This document shows positions 1 to 8,314 of a stretch of 37,537 nt of DNA, in pieces; position 1 is the stretch's first letter; the number at the start of each line of letters is the position of its first letter. Under the pieces are notes generated by a model that did no database searches, was not told the origin of the DNA, and saw only the letters and a list, made by a program, of their open reading frames with translations. The stretch is from Rikenellaceae bacterium. GTDB taxonomy: Bacteria; Bacteroidota; Bacteroidia; Bacteroidales; Rikenellaceae. The stretch covers positions 1 to 37,537 of the forward strand of contig JAIECQ010000164.1 in assembly GCA_029068395.1 (NCBI GenBank). Reading direction: 5' to 3'. The translations under genes and the position numbers were made by a program.

Positions 1-35
1 TTATCCGCTTAGTTGTTCCTCAAACATATCAAAAC

Positions 36-50
36 GGGGTCCGTGACCCC
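36..50 (-). terminator. possible weak terminator after recQ
   Basis: On the minus strand a perfect 6-bp stem (GGGGTC / GACCCC, 3-nt loop) is followed by GTTTTG. It lies about 80 bases past the recQ stop, so it could end the DUF4254-GT9-recQ transcript. The T-run is short, so this is tentative. Confidence 0.35.
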
Positions 51-71
51 TCCCCCGGAAGGGCCGCCGGA

Positions 72-106
72 GGCAGTGCCAGCAAAATAACGGCAGTGCC
101 AGCAAA
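72..106. repeat. 15-bp direct repeat, two copies
   Basis: GGCAGTGCCAGCAAA occurs at 72-86 and again at 92-106, a 20-bp period. The first nine bases form an imperfect palindrome (GGCA-G-TGCC). It lies just downstream of recQ in otherwise featureless intergenic DNA. The function is unknown. Confidence 0.7.
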
Positions 107-131
107 CCATCACCGTCAGTTTCGTCAATAG

Positions 132-2030
132 TCATTTGTCTGTAGTCACGATGCCGTTTTTATCTGTATACAGTCTGCCTTGTTCTGTCATGCGTTGCAA
201 TATTCCGGTAATTATCTCTTTGTTGCCATTCACTTGTGCGACTATCTGTTGAGGGTCGTAAAGACCTTGCCTTGCCAGCTCTATTATTCTGTTTTCTATG
301 GCTTGATTGGCAGAGTTGTTTTTCCTGCGAGCCAGGCATACATCGCAGCATCCGCACTCTTGGGGTTCTTTCTCTCCGAAATAGCTTTGTAGCATCACGC
401 TTCTGCATCGGTCTGAGCGGTCTGTATATTCGGTCATGGCATTAAGACGCGCCACCATCTGCTGCATGCGTCCGTGATAGATAAGGTGAGGTATGTGTAT
501 GTTACTGCGAGGCAGCCGCTCTTCGCATAGGGTCAGCAGGGGAGAGCGGTTGCGCGGTATGTAGCGTATCACGCGCAGCCGCGAGAGCCTTAACAATGCT
601 TCAGACACAAAAGCGGCAGTATATCCCGACACGTGGGCTATGAACTCTTCGTTTATGGGCACTAACGACGAAAATATGCCGGTGTAAAGACGTAACAGTA
701 TGCGTATCAGGCTTTCAAGCTCGGCGTTTGTTATCTGCACGTTGTAAAGGTCTTCGCGCGAGACTGTAAACATTATGCGTGTCGGGTTGTCAAGCTCTTC
801 TGTGAGAATCAGATATCCGGCCAGCTGCAATATGCGCAGTGAGCTTATCACTGTCATTGAGTAACGGTTGAATCGCTTGCAGAAGTCGAATATGTCGAAC
901 TGCCTGGTTGTCATGCGTCCGTCTCCGGTGGCTATCCCGAAATAGTTGTGTACCTGCTCGTAAATGTCTTTTATGGTCTCGATAGGAGGGAACTCTGCCG
1001 CTATCCGCTTGTCGGCGGCCTGCTTGTCGGCAGCTCCCCGCAACAACACGGCATAAGAGCGTCTGCCGTCTCGTCCGGCCCTTCCCGCCTCCTGATAGTA
1101 CGCCTCTAACGAGTCGGCCATCTGATAATGTATCACCACCCTCACATCGGGCTTGTCTATACCCATCCCGAAGGCGTTTGTTGCAGCCATTACGCGCACC
1201 TGGCCATTGAGCCAAGCCTCCTGATGGGCGCCCCGCAGACGATAGTCGAGTCCTCCGTGATAAAACTGCGCCGTTATGCCGTACTCGTTAAGACGCGCGG
1301 CCACATCTTCGCACTCTTTGCGCTTTCGGCAATATACGATGGCGCTACCTTTCACGGCCGTGAGTATGCGGAACATCTCGCCGTCTTTGTCGTCGCTCTG
1401 GCGCACCACATAGCTTATGTTGGGTCGTGCGAAGCTCATAGACAGCTTTATGGCGTTGTTGCCGAAACGCAGACACTGCATTATGTCGTCGCACACCTGC
1501 TCTGTGGCTGTGGCTGTCAGTGCCAGTATCGGCGCGTCGGGAGCCCATTGACGCAGACGTTCTATCTTAAGATATGCGGGTCTGAAGTCGTAACCCCACT
1601 GCGATATGCAGTGAGCCTCGTCTACAACTATCATAGACACGTTCATCTTCTGAAACCGGGCCTTGAATATGTCGGTGTCGAGCCTTTCCGGCGCCAGATA
1701 CAGCAGTTTGTAGTCGCCATAAACGCAGTTGTCGAGCACGCGGTCTATCTCGCTTGCCGACATGCCGCTGTGTACCGCCTGTGCCATTATGCCACGCCTG
1801 CGAAGGGCGTCCACCTGGTCTTTCATCAGCGATATCAGCGGCGTCACCACAATGGTTATGCCGTCCATTAGCATGGCAGGCACCTGAAAGGTTATAGACT
1901 TGCCTCCGCCTGTTGGCATGAGAGCAAGAGTGTCGTGCCCCGACATGATGGCGTTTATCACGTCGGGCTGAATGGAGCGGAACGAGTCGTAGCCCCAATA
2001 CCTCTTAAGTATCTCAAGGGCCTTGTCCAT
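132..2030 (-). CDS. recQ: RecQ-family ATP-dependent DNA helicase
   Basis: A 3'-5' DNA helicase of 632 residues that unwinds branched DNA in recombination and replication-fork repair. All superfamily 2 motifs are visible in order: the Q-motif region (WGYDSFRSIQ), Walker A (TGGGKS), the DEAH box (VVDEAHCISQWG with the aromatic-rich RecQ loop), the LTATAT motif, and motif VI in the segment YQEAGRAGRDG. The C-terminal third carries the RQC zinc-binding cysteines (CGCCDVC). I see no clear HRDC domain, and many Bacteroidota RecQ proteins are of this shorter type. The reading frame extends upstream to a TTG at 2084, but ATG at 2030 puts the start directly before the conserved helicase N-terminus. 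It is the third gene of a minus-strand run after DUF4254 and GT9, 81 bp beyond the GT9 stop, with no promoter that I can see in the gap. Confidence 0.95.
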   Translation of the reverse strand: MDKALEILKRYWGYDSFRSIQPDVINAIMSGHDTLALMPTGGGKSITFQVPAMLMDGITIVVTPLISLMKDQVDALRRRGIMAQAVHSGMSASEIDRVLDNCVYGDYKLLYLAPERLDTDIFKARFQKMNVSMIVVDEAHCISQWGYDFRPAYLKIERLRQWAPDAPILALTATATEQVCDDIMQCLRFGNNAIKLSMSFARPNISYVVRQSDDKDGEMFRILTAVKGSAIVYCRKRKECEDVAARLNEYGITAQFYHGGLDYRLRGAHQEAWLNGQVRVMAATNAFGMGIDKPDVRVVIHYQMADSLEAYYQEAGRAGRDGRRSYAVLLRGAADKQAADKRIAAEFPPIETIKDIYEQVHNYFGIATGDGRMTTRQFDIFDFCKRFNRYSMTVISSLRILQLAGYLILTEELDNPTRIMFTVSREDLYNVQITNAELESLIRILLRLYTGIFSSLVPINEEFIAHVSGYTAAFVSEALLRLSRLRVIRYIPRNRSPLLTLCEERLPRSNIHIPHLIYHGRMQQMVARLNAMTEYTDRSDRCRSVMLQSYFGEKEPQECGCCDVCLARRKNNSANQAIENRIIELARQGLYDPQQIVAQVNGNKEIITGILQRMTEQGRLYTDKNGIVTTDK

Positions 2031-2111
2031 AAAAGATGCTGTTAGTGTAGTGATACAGTCTGCCACTCTCTGATGCCGTGACAAAACGAAAACAAGGAAA
2101 CCGCCCCCGGC

Positions 2112-3152
2112 CTACGACAAACCGAGGCGGGCAAGCACCTTGTCTGCAATTACCATAGGGTCTATGTTGCGCATGCACTCGCGGGTGCCTTTGTAACACG
2201 TTCGGTTGCCGAATATAGAGCAGGGACGACACCCGACACTGTCGCCTATCATGTCGTCGGTCTCTTGCCCATACCCGCCGAAGCCGGCATAAGGATGGGT
2301 CGCGCCCCACACCGACACCACCGGCAGCCCTACCAGCGATGCTATGTGCTGCGATGCCGAGTCCATGCTCACCATTGCGTCGAGGTTAGACATTAGCGCC
2401 ATCTCGCCCTCCATGTCGAGCCGCCCTATCACCGACACCACGCGGTCATAGGAGCCTGCCCAACTACCCGCCACCGCCTTTTCTTTGTCGCCGCCTCCGA
2501 ATACGAATATGTCGCACCCGCAGTCTGAGAGCCTCTTTATCACCTGCTCCATCAGCTCTACGGGATATATCTTGCCCTCATGGCGTGCAAACGGAGCCAC
2601 TCCCACGGCAGGAGCACCGCTTGAGTGGTCATTGAAGAATGGCGAGAGGTGTCTCTGTCTGCGTATGCTCTCTGTCAGTGTCACCGTCATCCCTAACGAG
2701 CGCAACACGTCGGCATAACACTCTGTCATGGGCCGCAACGGACGCATTGTTTTGTTGTGGCGTCTTGTGAGCAGCCTCCTTCCTCTTCTCTGTTTGTCTA
2801 TCACTGCCGCGCCTATGCCGCATAACCTCATAAACAGACGTATTATGCGCGACCTTAGCGACGAGTGCATGTCGGCCACGGCGTCGGGACAGTAGCGTTT
2901 TCGGCACTCTGCCGCCAACCTCACTACGCCAGGCAGCGACGAGTAACGTTTGTCTTTGAGGTCTACACCCGCCACCTCCATGTTAGAGGGTGCTCCGCCA
3001 AACAGGAAGAAAGGCTCAAACCCCTTGCGTGTGACCACATGCAGCCTCACATGGGGGTTCTGTGCCGCCGCCCTCCTTACCACAGATGCCAGCATGGCCA
3101 CGTCGCCCATGGCCGAGAATCGGGTTACGAGTATGTCGTGCGGTCGTTTCAC
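2112..3152 (-). CDS. glycosyltransferase family 9 (heptosyltransferase-like)
   Basis: A 346-residue cytoplasmic glycosyltransferase of the ADP-heptose:LPS heptosyltransferase (GT9) type, predicted to add a sugar to lipopolysaccharide or another surface glycan. The N-terminus ILVTRFSAMGDVAML is the typical GT9 opening strand and loop. The C-terminal half has the nucleotide-sugar pocket signature (SMDSASQHIASLVGLPVVSVWG followed by a proline/glycine loop). The start codon is GTG at 3152, and it overlaps the stop of the upstream DUF4254 gene by 4 bp (GTGA), which points to coupled translation. DUF4254 genes commonly sit beside GT9 genes in Bacteroidota, so the two probably act in one pathway. 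The acceptor sugar cannot be read from the sequence. Confidence 0.9.
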   Translation of the reverse strand: MKRPHDILVTRFSAMGDVAMLASVVRRAAAQNPHVRLHVVTRKGFEPFFLFGGAPSNMEVAGVDLKDKRYSSLPGVVRLAAECRKRYCPDAVADMHSSLRSRIIRLFMRLCGIGAAVIDKQRRGRRLLTRRHNKTMRPLRPMTECYADVLRSLGMTVTLTESIRRQRHLSPFFNDHSSGAPAVGVAPFARHEGKIYPVELMEQVIKRLSDCGCDIFVFGGGDKEKAVAGSWAGSYDRVVSVIGRLDMEGEMALMSNLDAMVSMDSASQHIASLVGLPVVSVWGATHPYAGFGGYGQETDDMIGDSVGCRPCSIFGNRTCYKGTRECMRNIDPMVIADKVLARLGLS

Positions 3153-3754
3153 TGCTTGGCGTAAAGTACGGGGTTAAGGGCGGGGTCGTTGTACATCTTC
3201 ATCTGTCGATATACCTTCATATATTTGCGTCCGGCCTCTATGTCGGCCAGCAGCTCCTCTATGGCTGTCGACAGGTCGACAAGCTGGGTCTTGAGCACCG
3301 CCAGCTTGTCGGCGCACTGCTTGCGATGGGCGGTGTCGGTGTCGGTGCGTCTGGACTCGGCATCCATGTGGTATATCTTAAGATAGAGTATCGACAGGCG
3401 GTCTACGGCCCACGCCGGACTCTCGGTGTTGATGGTGGCCGAGGCTGACGGTGTTACCGACGAATATTTGTCGAGGAAATAGGAGTCGATGTATTCGACC
3501 ATGTCGGTGCGCTCCTGGTTAGAGGCGTCGATGCGTCGTTTGAGTGTCAGTGCCTCTGACGGGTCAATCTCGGGGTCGCGAATGATGTCTTCAAAGTGCC
3601 ATTGAACCGTGTCTATCCAGTTTTTGTGATAGAGAAGGTGTTCTAACGAACGCTCGGGATAGGGGTTGTTTACAGGGGTGTCGACATTGTCGGTTATATG
3701 GTAATCGGCTATAGAACGGGTGAATATCTGCCCGCAAAGTTCTGTGAAAGTCAT
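3149..3754 (-). CDS. DUF4254 family protein
   Basis: A 201-residue protein of the DUF4254 family, which is restricted mainly to Bacteroidota and has no established function. It is predicted to be soluble and largely helical, with many charged residues, no signal peptide and no membrane segment. The frame opens further upstream at 3817, but ATG at 3754 (MTFTELCGQIF) matches the family's normal length and lies about 14 bases past the start site predicted from the promoter at 3775-3806. It is the first gene of the run DUF4254-GT9-recQ and overlaps the glycosyltransferase start by 4 bp. Linkage to GT9 suggests a role in surface glycan or LPS assembly. That is inference from context only. Confidence 0.85.
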   Translation of the reverse strand: MTFTELCGQIFTRSIADYHITDNVDTPVNNPYPERSLEHLLYHKNWIDTVQWHFEDIIRDPEIDPSEALTLKRRIDASNQERTDMVEYIDSYFLDKYSSVTPSASATINTESPAWAVDRLSILYLKIYHMDAESRRTDTDTAHRKQCADKLAVLKTQLVDLSTAIEELLADIEAGRKYMKVYRQMKMYNDPALNPVLYAKQ

Positions 3755-3774
3755 GTTGTCAGTGTTTTTATTTG

Positions 3775-3806
3775 CAAATGTAACAAAATCTTTCGCATGC
3801 GGCAAA
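3775..3806 (-). promoter_or_regulatory. Bacteroidota sigma-70 promoter for the DUF4254 operon
   Basis: On the minus strand, TTTG (3803-3806) and TACATTTG (3775-3782) are separated by exactly 20 bp, matching the -33 TTTG and -7 TAnnTTTG consensus of Bacteroidota. The start of transcription would be near 3768, giving a leader of about 14 nt before the DUF4254 ATG. Confidence 0.75.
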
Positions 3807-3834
3807 TCAAAAAGCATGCGTGGCAGATGCCTGT

Positions 3835-3865
3835 TTTGAATTGTGGGGCTTTTTTATTTCCTTTG
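3835..3865 (+). promoter_or_regulatory. possible promoter for the beta-propeller lipoprotein gene
   Basis: On the plus strand, TTTG (3835-3838) and TTCCTTTG (3858-3865) are 19 bp apart. The -7 box has TT in place of TA. It would be divergent to the DUF4254 promoter and leave a leader of about 80 nt. Confidence 0.4.
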
Positions 3866-3951
3866 TCATATCGTTGGTCTCTAAGGCATGAGATTTGCGT
3901 CTGAGACCGTGCCGGGGCAGGGTGGCGCCAAGGCCTGCGTAGAGATATGAC

Positions 3952-5118
3952 ATGATGAAAACAATGAAAATATTGCCATACCTTATGATGTCGGTGTTTG
4001 TGCTGACAGGGTGCCGTGCTCCGGTCATGCCGGCTATAGACGTTGCCGTGGCGCCCTGCGACGATACGTTGCACTACTCCGATGTGGTCAGCCGTGTTGG
4101 CTACGTGACCCTCGACACCGAAGGCAAGGTGCCCTTGGGGCGAATCGTCTGCATAGAGCGAGGCGAGAGCTATATCTTCCTCACCTCTACGGGAGTGAGG
4201 GGTGTGCTTCAGTTCGATGCCAAGGGTCGTCTTGTGCGTCGGGTGCCCCTGCCCGAGGGCGATGCGGTGTCGTCGCTTGCCGTCGACCGCGACCACAGAC
4301 TGCTGTTAGTGGGGTGCGGACACAGGGTTCACATATACAACTTTGCGGGACGCCATCTGCGCACGGTGCCGCTGTCTCAGGGACGATGGACGGTGCACGG
4401 CCCGCAACCCGGCTATATGCACAAGCTGACAGTGCCGCCATCTGACGACATAGACGCCGAAGGTTTCCGCTTCGTCGAGGTGGCCAATTACCGCGACTCG
4501 GCGGTCAACTCGCTGCCTCACCGCGACACCATGTGGCAGCACATAGGCGGAGGCAAGATGCGCCGACTTCACCTGCCCCTGCTTTACGGATATGATGCGC
4601 ACGGCAGCATGGAGGTGCTGTCGACGGTCAACGACACCATATTTGCCGTAGACCGTAGCTGTGTGCGTCCCGTGGCGGTCATATCGCGCGGCGGCGACAG
4701 CCTCTATACCCGCACCGTGAGCCTTGCCATGCCGCGACGCATAGACCCTGCGTGGTATCACATAGAGTCTATGATGTCCACCTTTGGACACATCTATCTG
4801 CGTGTGCGTCACAACGACTCTCTTAGCGTTGTGGCATACGACAGGGCGGACGGCAGTGTGCGCCGCTATCGCTCGCCGTGCACCTATAAAGACCTCACGG
4901 CCCGTTTTCGCCTCTTTGACAACGACTATGACGGCGGTGCCGGCGCATGGGGCGACTTCGCACTGGCCGACGGCAGCTTCGCCACGGTGATCTATCCGCG
5001 CGATATCGCCCGCCTCAGACGAAAGGGCCTTTTCACCCAAGTCAAAAGCAAAGACCTGCGCGATGAGCTTGCCAGGGCGGGTAAGTCTCCCATTGTCATG
5101 TTTATATATTTCAAATAG
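3952..5118 (+). CDS. 6-bladed beta-propeller lipoprotein
   Basis: A 388-residue predicted lipoprotein. The N-terminus has a lysine-containing start, a hydrophobic stretch (ILPYLMMSVFVL) and a lipobox LTGC, so the mature protein probably begins at Cys21 and sits in the inner or outer membrane facing the periplasm. The body has repeating strand-rich segments typical of Bacteroidales 6-bladed beta-propeller proteins, for example VGYVTLDTEGKVPLGRI and FDAKGRLVRRVPLPEG. Such proteins are common in this order and their ligands are generally unknown. Two adjacent ATG codons (3952 and 3955) could both serve as the start. It has its own terminator 26 bp downstream and is transcribed away from the DUF4254 operon, so it is probably monocistronic. 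Confidence 0.8.
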   Translation: MMKTMKILPYLMMSVFVLTGCRAPVMPAIDVAVAPCDDTLHYSDVVSRVGYVTLDTEGKVPLGRIVCIERGESYIFLTSTGVRGVLQFDAKGRLVRRVPLPEGDAVSSLAVDRDHRLLLVGCGHRVHIYNFAGRHLRTVPLSQGRWTVHGPQPGYMHKLTVPPSDDIDAEGFRFVEVANYRDSAVNSLPHRDTMWQHIGGGKMRRLHLPLLYGYDAHGSMEVLSTVNDTIFAVDRSCVRPVAVISRGGDSLYTRTVSLAMPRRIDPAWYHIESMMSTFGHIYLRVRHNDSLSVVAYDRADGSVRRYRSPCTYKDLTARFRLFDNDYDGGAGAWGDFALADGSFATVIYPRDIARLRRKGLFTQVKSKDLRDELARAGKSPIVMFIYFK

Positions 5119-5143
5119 CCGTGTGCCGTTGCCTCTGCAAGAA

Positions 5144-5178
5144 GGAAGATGACATTTGCCGTCTTCCGTCTTGTTTTT
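5144..5178 (+). terminator. rho-independent terminator after the lipoprotein gene
   Basis: GGAAGATGAC and GCCGTCTTCC form a 10-bp stem (one wobble, one mismatch) with an ATTT loop, followed by GTCTTGTTTTT. It starts 26 bases past the lipoprotein stop codon. Confidence 0.6.
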
Positions 5179-5280
5179 GGTATGCTTTATGTATGACTAT
5201 GTGAAAGCTCATGCCGTGCGCACTGCTGCGTGACGGTGGCAGACGCCTGCATGGGGAGTAGAAACTAAAACTTATGAGAT

Positions 5281-5433
5281 ATGTACAACGATAACATTAA
5301 AGACGATTTGTCGTGCACCGAACATAAGCTTAAGGTGGACCGATCGAAAGAGAACATACGTAAGACAAACTGCATCACGCTCACTATTGTAGGGGTGGCT
5401 GCCATGATAATAGCACTGCTGTCTATTGTTTAG
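5281..5433 (+). CDS. small predicted membrane protein (50 aa)
   Basis: A short frame of 50 codons. The N-terminal 30 residues are hydrophilic and charged (starts MYNDNIKDDL). The C-terminal 20 are a single hydrophobic segment (CITLTIVGVAAMIIALLSIV) that ends the protein, as in tail-anchored or small single-pass proteins. I recognise no family. Support comes from the clean hydrophilic/hydrophobic division and from use of ATA and other codons typical of the window. Against it are the small size and the lack of a clear promoter or ribosome site; an ATG 7 bases upstream in another frame stops after six codons. It lies between the lipoprotein terminator and the thiamin operon terminator, so it would be transcribed alone. 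Confidence 0.45.
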   Translation: MYNDNIKDDLSCTEHKLKVDRSKENIRKTNCITLTIVGVAAMIIALLSIV

Positions 5434-5460
5434 CCGCCGTTCAGGTTATGCCATTTTATG

Positions 5461-5484
5461 TTATGATAGAATTTATGATAGAAT
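5461..5484. repeat. 12-bp tandem repeat, two copies
   Basis: TTATGATAGAAT is repeated head to tail exactly twice (5461-5472 and 5473-5484) in AT-rich DNA just after the small membrane protein gene. I see no functional signal in it. Confidence 0.6.
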
Positions 5485-5534
5485 ATTTTGTAATAAGAAT
5501 AATGGGAGAGCTTGTGCCCGTTCGCCTGATAAAG

Positions 5535-5582
5535 AGAAAGCGTAACGACAGGCTCGGTTAGCCTGCCGCTACGCTCTTTTTG
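5535..5582 (-). terminator. terminator of the thiamin operon (possibly bidirectional)
   Basis: A 16-bp inverted repeat (arms 5539-5554 and 5560-5575, 5-nt loop) lies about 125 bases past the thiF stop. Read on the minus strand, both irregular positions become G-U pairs, so the RNA hairpin is fully paired and is followed by TTCTCTTT. Read on the plus strand, the same positions are A-C mismatches, followed by CTTTTT. It can therefore serve either side but looks selected for the minus strand. Confidence 0.6.
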
Positions 5583-5700
5583 CCTTTGTGCATTTGTTCG
5601 TGCACTGTTGTCCTTGTCTTTGCCCATTTTGCCGGGTCAGCCCTTCGGGAGCCGTGAAAACCCGAACGCCATCAATGGGACGTGTGCACCGAATGCCCCT

Positions 5701-6381
5701 TTACAGGTCGAATATGCGGAACGACAGCTTTCTCATGTCTGCCACAAGCAGCCTCCCCTCGAGGGTGTCGCCGATGCGCGCGATGTATTTTATCGTCTCG
5801 ACGGCCTCTATCGACCCTATTATCCCCGGCATGGGGGGCATTACGCCCACCGCCGCTTTTTGTTTCGGCACACGCGGGAACAGCTCGTGGTAATAGACCC
5901 CGCACGAGGGTGTGAACAGGGCCACCTGTCCGCCCATCTCTTCGGCGCTGGCATATATGAACGGCTTGCCGTGGGCCTTGCACTTTTCAGACAGCATGAC
6001 ACGCACAGCGTAACTGTCGGTGCAGTCGACCACCATGTCGGCCTCGGCGGCAAGACGGGTGAAGTTGTCGCCATCTACGGCTATGGTGTGGGCCACTATC
6101 TCTATCTCGGGGTTTATGGCTGCAAGGCGCGCTGCCGCACACTCGGCCTTGGGCATGCCTATCTGGTCGGTGGTGTATAGCACCTGACGTTGCAGGTTAG
6201 AGAGGGCCACTCTGTCGTGGTCGGCTATCATGAGGGTGCCTATGCCCGCGGCAGCCAAGTATTGAAGCACCGCCGAGCCCAGACCTCCGCACCCGGCCAC
6301 AAACACCCTTGCCTCCGATAGCCTTTTCTGTTGCTCGTCCCCGAACCCCTCTATCGCCGAACGGCTGTATCTCTCTGTCAT
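5701..6381 (-). CDS. thiF: ThiF/MoeB-family adenylyltransferase for ThiS
   Basis: An E1-like enzyme of 226 residues that adenylates the C-terminal glycine of the sulfur carrier ThiS so that it can be loaded with sulfur. The nucleotide-binding loop VAGCGGLGS, the segment DHDRVALSNLQRQVLY and the helix GSIEAVETIKYI are all standard for the family. The usual pair of CxxC zinc sites is not present: the position where relatives carry CYRCLFP reads CGVYYHELFP. I also find no cysteine where E. coli ThiF has its persulfide-forming Cys184, judging by alignment from memory. The ATG at 6381 overlaps the thiH stop by 4 bp (ATGA), and this start removes a 20-residue tail of low-quality upstream frame. It is the last gene of the operon. 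Confidence 0.88.
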   Translation of the reverse strand: MTERYSRSAIEGFGDEQQKRLSEARVFVAGCGGLGSAVLQYLAAAGIGTLMIADHDRVALSNLQRQVLYTTDQIGMPKAECAAARLAAINPEIEIVAHTIAVDGDNFTRLAAEADMVVDCTDSYAVRVMLSEKCKAHGKPFIYASAEEMGGQVALFTPSCGVYYHELFPRVPKQKAAVGVMPPMPGIIGSIEAVETIKYIARIGDTLEGRLLVADMRKLSFRIFDL

Positions 6382-7538
6382 AGCGCGCTGCGTGATAGTT
6401 TGGAGGTGTTGCGGTTGAGCGACAGGTCCCAGTCTTTCCACACCACCTCGAAGTTGTGCGAGTTTATGGACTCGACAATCTCAGATACGGGGCGGTCGTC
6501 GTTGACGCTGAATTGCTCCAGCTCCTTGTTCTGCTCCCAGTCCGAATATCCCCCGGGGGCGGTCTTGGACCCCGCGCTCATGGTGGTGACGCCCAGCTCT
6601 ATGACGCCGTCGCGGAAGCGCGGACTCTCTCTTGTGGATAGCGATATCTCGAGGTCTTCGCTCAGAAGACGATAGGCCGTTATCAGCTGTAACAGGTCGC
6701 GCTCGGTGGTGGGGTAGTTGGGCTGAAAACCCTCGCCCACAAAGGGACGCAGCCGCGGGAATGATATCGAGCACTTGGTACGCCAATATCTGTTTTGTAT
6801 GTAGTGTATGTGCAGGGCTGTGAAAAAGGCGTCGGTGCGCCAGTTTTCAAGTCCTATCAGGTTGCCCACGCCCACCTTGTATATGCCGGCCTGACCGAGC
6901 CTGTCGGCGGTTTCGAGCCGGTAACGGTAGTCGCGCTTGCGTCCTGCCGGGTGATAGAGCGGATATCGGGCCTCGTTGTAGGTCTCCTGATATACGCACA
7001 CGGTGTGCAGGCCGTGGCCGATAAGCATCTCATAGTCGGCGGTATCGAGCGGCTGCACCTCTATTGAGGTCTGGTCGAAATATCTCGACACTGTGTCTAT
7101 CGACTCGGCCATGTAGTCGACCCCCGCATGTCTGGGCGACTCGCCCGTCACCAGCAGTATGTGTTTGAAAGGATGGCCGTCGGCCTGTATGGCCTGTGCC
7201 TCGCGCTCTATCTGCTGTTGGGTCAGGGTCACGCGTCCTATCTGGTTCTTGCAGTTGAAACCGCAATATACGCAGTGGTTGGTGCAGTGGTTTGATATAT
7301 ACAATGGTATGTATATCTGCATGGTGCGCCCGAACCTGCGTCGCGTGGCTGCGGCCGAGGCGCGTGCCATCTCTTCGATATAGGGGGCTGCTGCGGGCGA
7401 TACCAGCACGGCAAAATCTTCAGGGCTTATATTCACCCCTTTGGCCAGTACGCGCTCCACGTCGGCGGCAGAGGCACTCTCTATGAACCGCGTCATTTTG
7501 TCCCAGTCCCACCTCTGTTTGTAATCGTAAAAAGTCAT
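6378..7538 (-). CDS. thiH: 2-iminoacetate synthase ThiH (radical SAM)
   Basis: A radical S-adenosylmethionine enzyme of 386 residues that cleaves tyrosine to p-cresol and 2-iminoacetate (dehydroglycine), which ThiG uses to build the thiazole ring. The CX3CX2C cluster motif is visible in NHCTNHCVYCGFNC. The following parts also fit ThiH: the glycine-rich segment LLVTGESPRH, the conserved VCVYQETYNEARY strand, and the C-terminal signature TMSAGSKTAPGGYS. The frame runs upstream to 7736, but the ATG at 7538 (MTFYDYKQRWDW) gives the family's normal size and lies 5 bp after thiG. The stop overlaps the thiF start by 4 bp. In Bacteroides thiC commonly lies just before thiH; here it is absent. Confidence 0.95.
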   Translation of the reverse strand: MTFYDYKQRWDWDKMTRFIESASAADVERVLAKGVNISPEDFAVLVSPAAAPYIEEMARASAAATRRRFGRTMQIYIPLYISNHCTNHCVYCGFNCKNQIGRVTLTQQQIEREAQAIQADGHPFKHILLVTGESPRHAGVDYMAESIDTVSRYFDQTSIEVQPLDTADYEMLIGHGLHTVCVYQETYNEARYPLYHPAGRKRDYRYRLETADRLGQAGIYKVGVGNLIGLENWRTDAFFTALHIHYIQNRYWRTKCSISFPRLRPFVGEGFQPNYPTTERDLLQLITAYRLLSEDLEISLSTRESPRFRDGVIELGVTTMSAGSKTAPGGYSDWEQNKELEQFSVNDDRPVSEIVESINSHNFEVVWKDWDLSLNRNTSKLSRSAL

Positions 7539-7543
7539 TGTTG

Positions 7544-8314
7544 TCAGTCGTTGAGAAAAGATGTCAGTGGACTTGTGGCCGATGCCGAATCTCTTATGGG
7601 TGCGGTGCCGGCCTCGAAAGCCTTGCGTCCGGCCTCTACCGCCATTTTGAATGCCTGAGCCATTGCCGCAGGGTCGCCTGCCACAGCTATGGCGGTGTTG
7701 ACCAGCACGGCGTCGGCGCCCATCTCCATGGCCCAAGCGGCCTGCGAGGGGGTGCCTATGCCGGCGTCGACCACCACGGGCACATTGCTCTGCTCTATGA
7801 TGATGCGCAGAAATTCGAGCGTGGCCAGCCCTTTGTTAGAGCCTATGGGGGCACCCAGCGGCATCACGCATGCGGCGCCGGCATCCTCCAGACGCTTGCA
7901 CAGCACGGGGTCGGCATGTATGTACGGCATCACCGTGAACCCATCCTTGGCCAGCTCCTCGCATGCCTTAAGCGTCTCGACGGCGTCGGGCATGAGGTAG
8001 CGCTGGTCGGGGTGTATCTCAAGCTTTATGAGGTTTGTGCCGAGCGCCTCGCGTGCCAGTTGCGCCGCAAAGACGGCCTCGCCGGCGTCGCGCACTCCCG
8101 AGGTGTTGGGCAGAAGCTCTATGCCCGGCATGCGTAACGACTGCAACATGTCGTCGTTGTCGTTTCTGAGGTCTATGCGTTTGAGCGCAACCGTCACAAG
8201 GCCGCTGCCCGATGCCTTCACCGCCTCGGCCATGACACGGTTGGAGGCGAACTTGCCCGTGCCGACGAAAAGACGCGAGCGCATGGTGTGGTCACCTATC
8301 CTTAACTGTTCCAT
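7544..8314 (-). CDS. thiG: thiazole synthase ThiG
   Basis: A 256-residue TIM-barrel enzyme that forms the thiazole phosphate of thiamin from 1-deoxy-D-xylulose 5-phosphate, 2-iminoacetate and sulfur delivered by ThiS thiocarboxylate. The length equals that of E. coli ThiG. The Schiff-base lysine lies in [10 protein letters not shown]. The phosphate-binding region [13 protein letters not shown] and the segment [22 protein letters not shown] are intact. The start at ATG 8314 removes an upstream extension that opens at 8380 and lacks family similarity. A 196-bp gap separates it from thiE upstream, the only sizeable gap in the operon. That gap has a hairpin 15 bases before this start codon. Confidence 0.95.
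   Translation of the reverse strand: MEQLRIGDHTMRSRLFVGTGKFASNRVMAEAVKASGSGLVTVALKRIDLRNDNDDMLQSLRMPGIELLPNTSGVRDAGEAVFAAQLAREALGTNLIKLEIHPDQRYLMPDAVETLKACEELAKDGFTVMPYIHADPVLCKRLEDAGAACVMPLGAPIGSNKGLATLEFLRIIIEQSNVPVVVDAGIGTPSQAAWAMEMGADAVLVNTAIAVAGDPAAMAQAFKMAVEAGRKAFEAGTAPIRDSASATSPLTSFLND

Noticed and set aside
1-131. End of a neighbouring protein gene at the left edge (minus-strand stop at 1-3)
   Set aside because: The frame leading to that stop is short, begins inside repeat DNA and has no recognisable start. A terminator-like hairpin covers it.
1128-1871. 247-codon open frame on the plus strand opposite recQ
   Set aside because: Antisense shadow of the helicase core. No domain, and the helicase motifs on the other strand account for the sequence.
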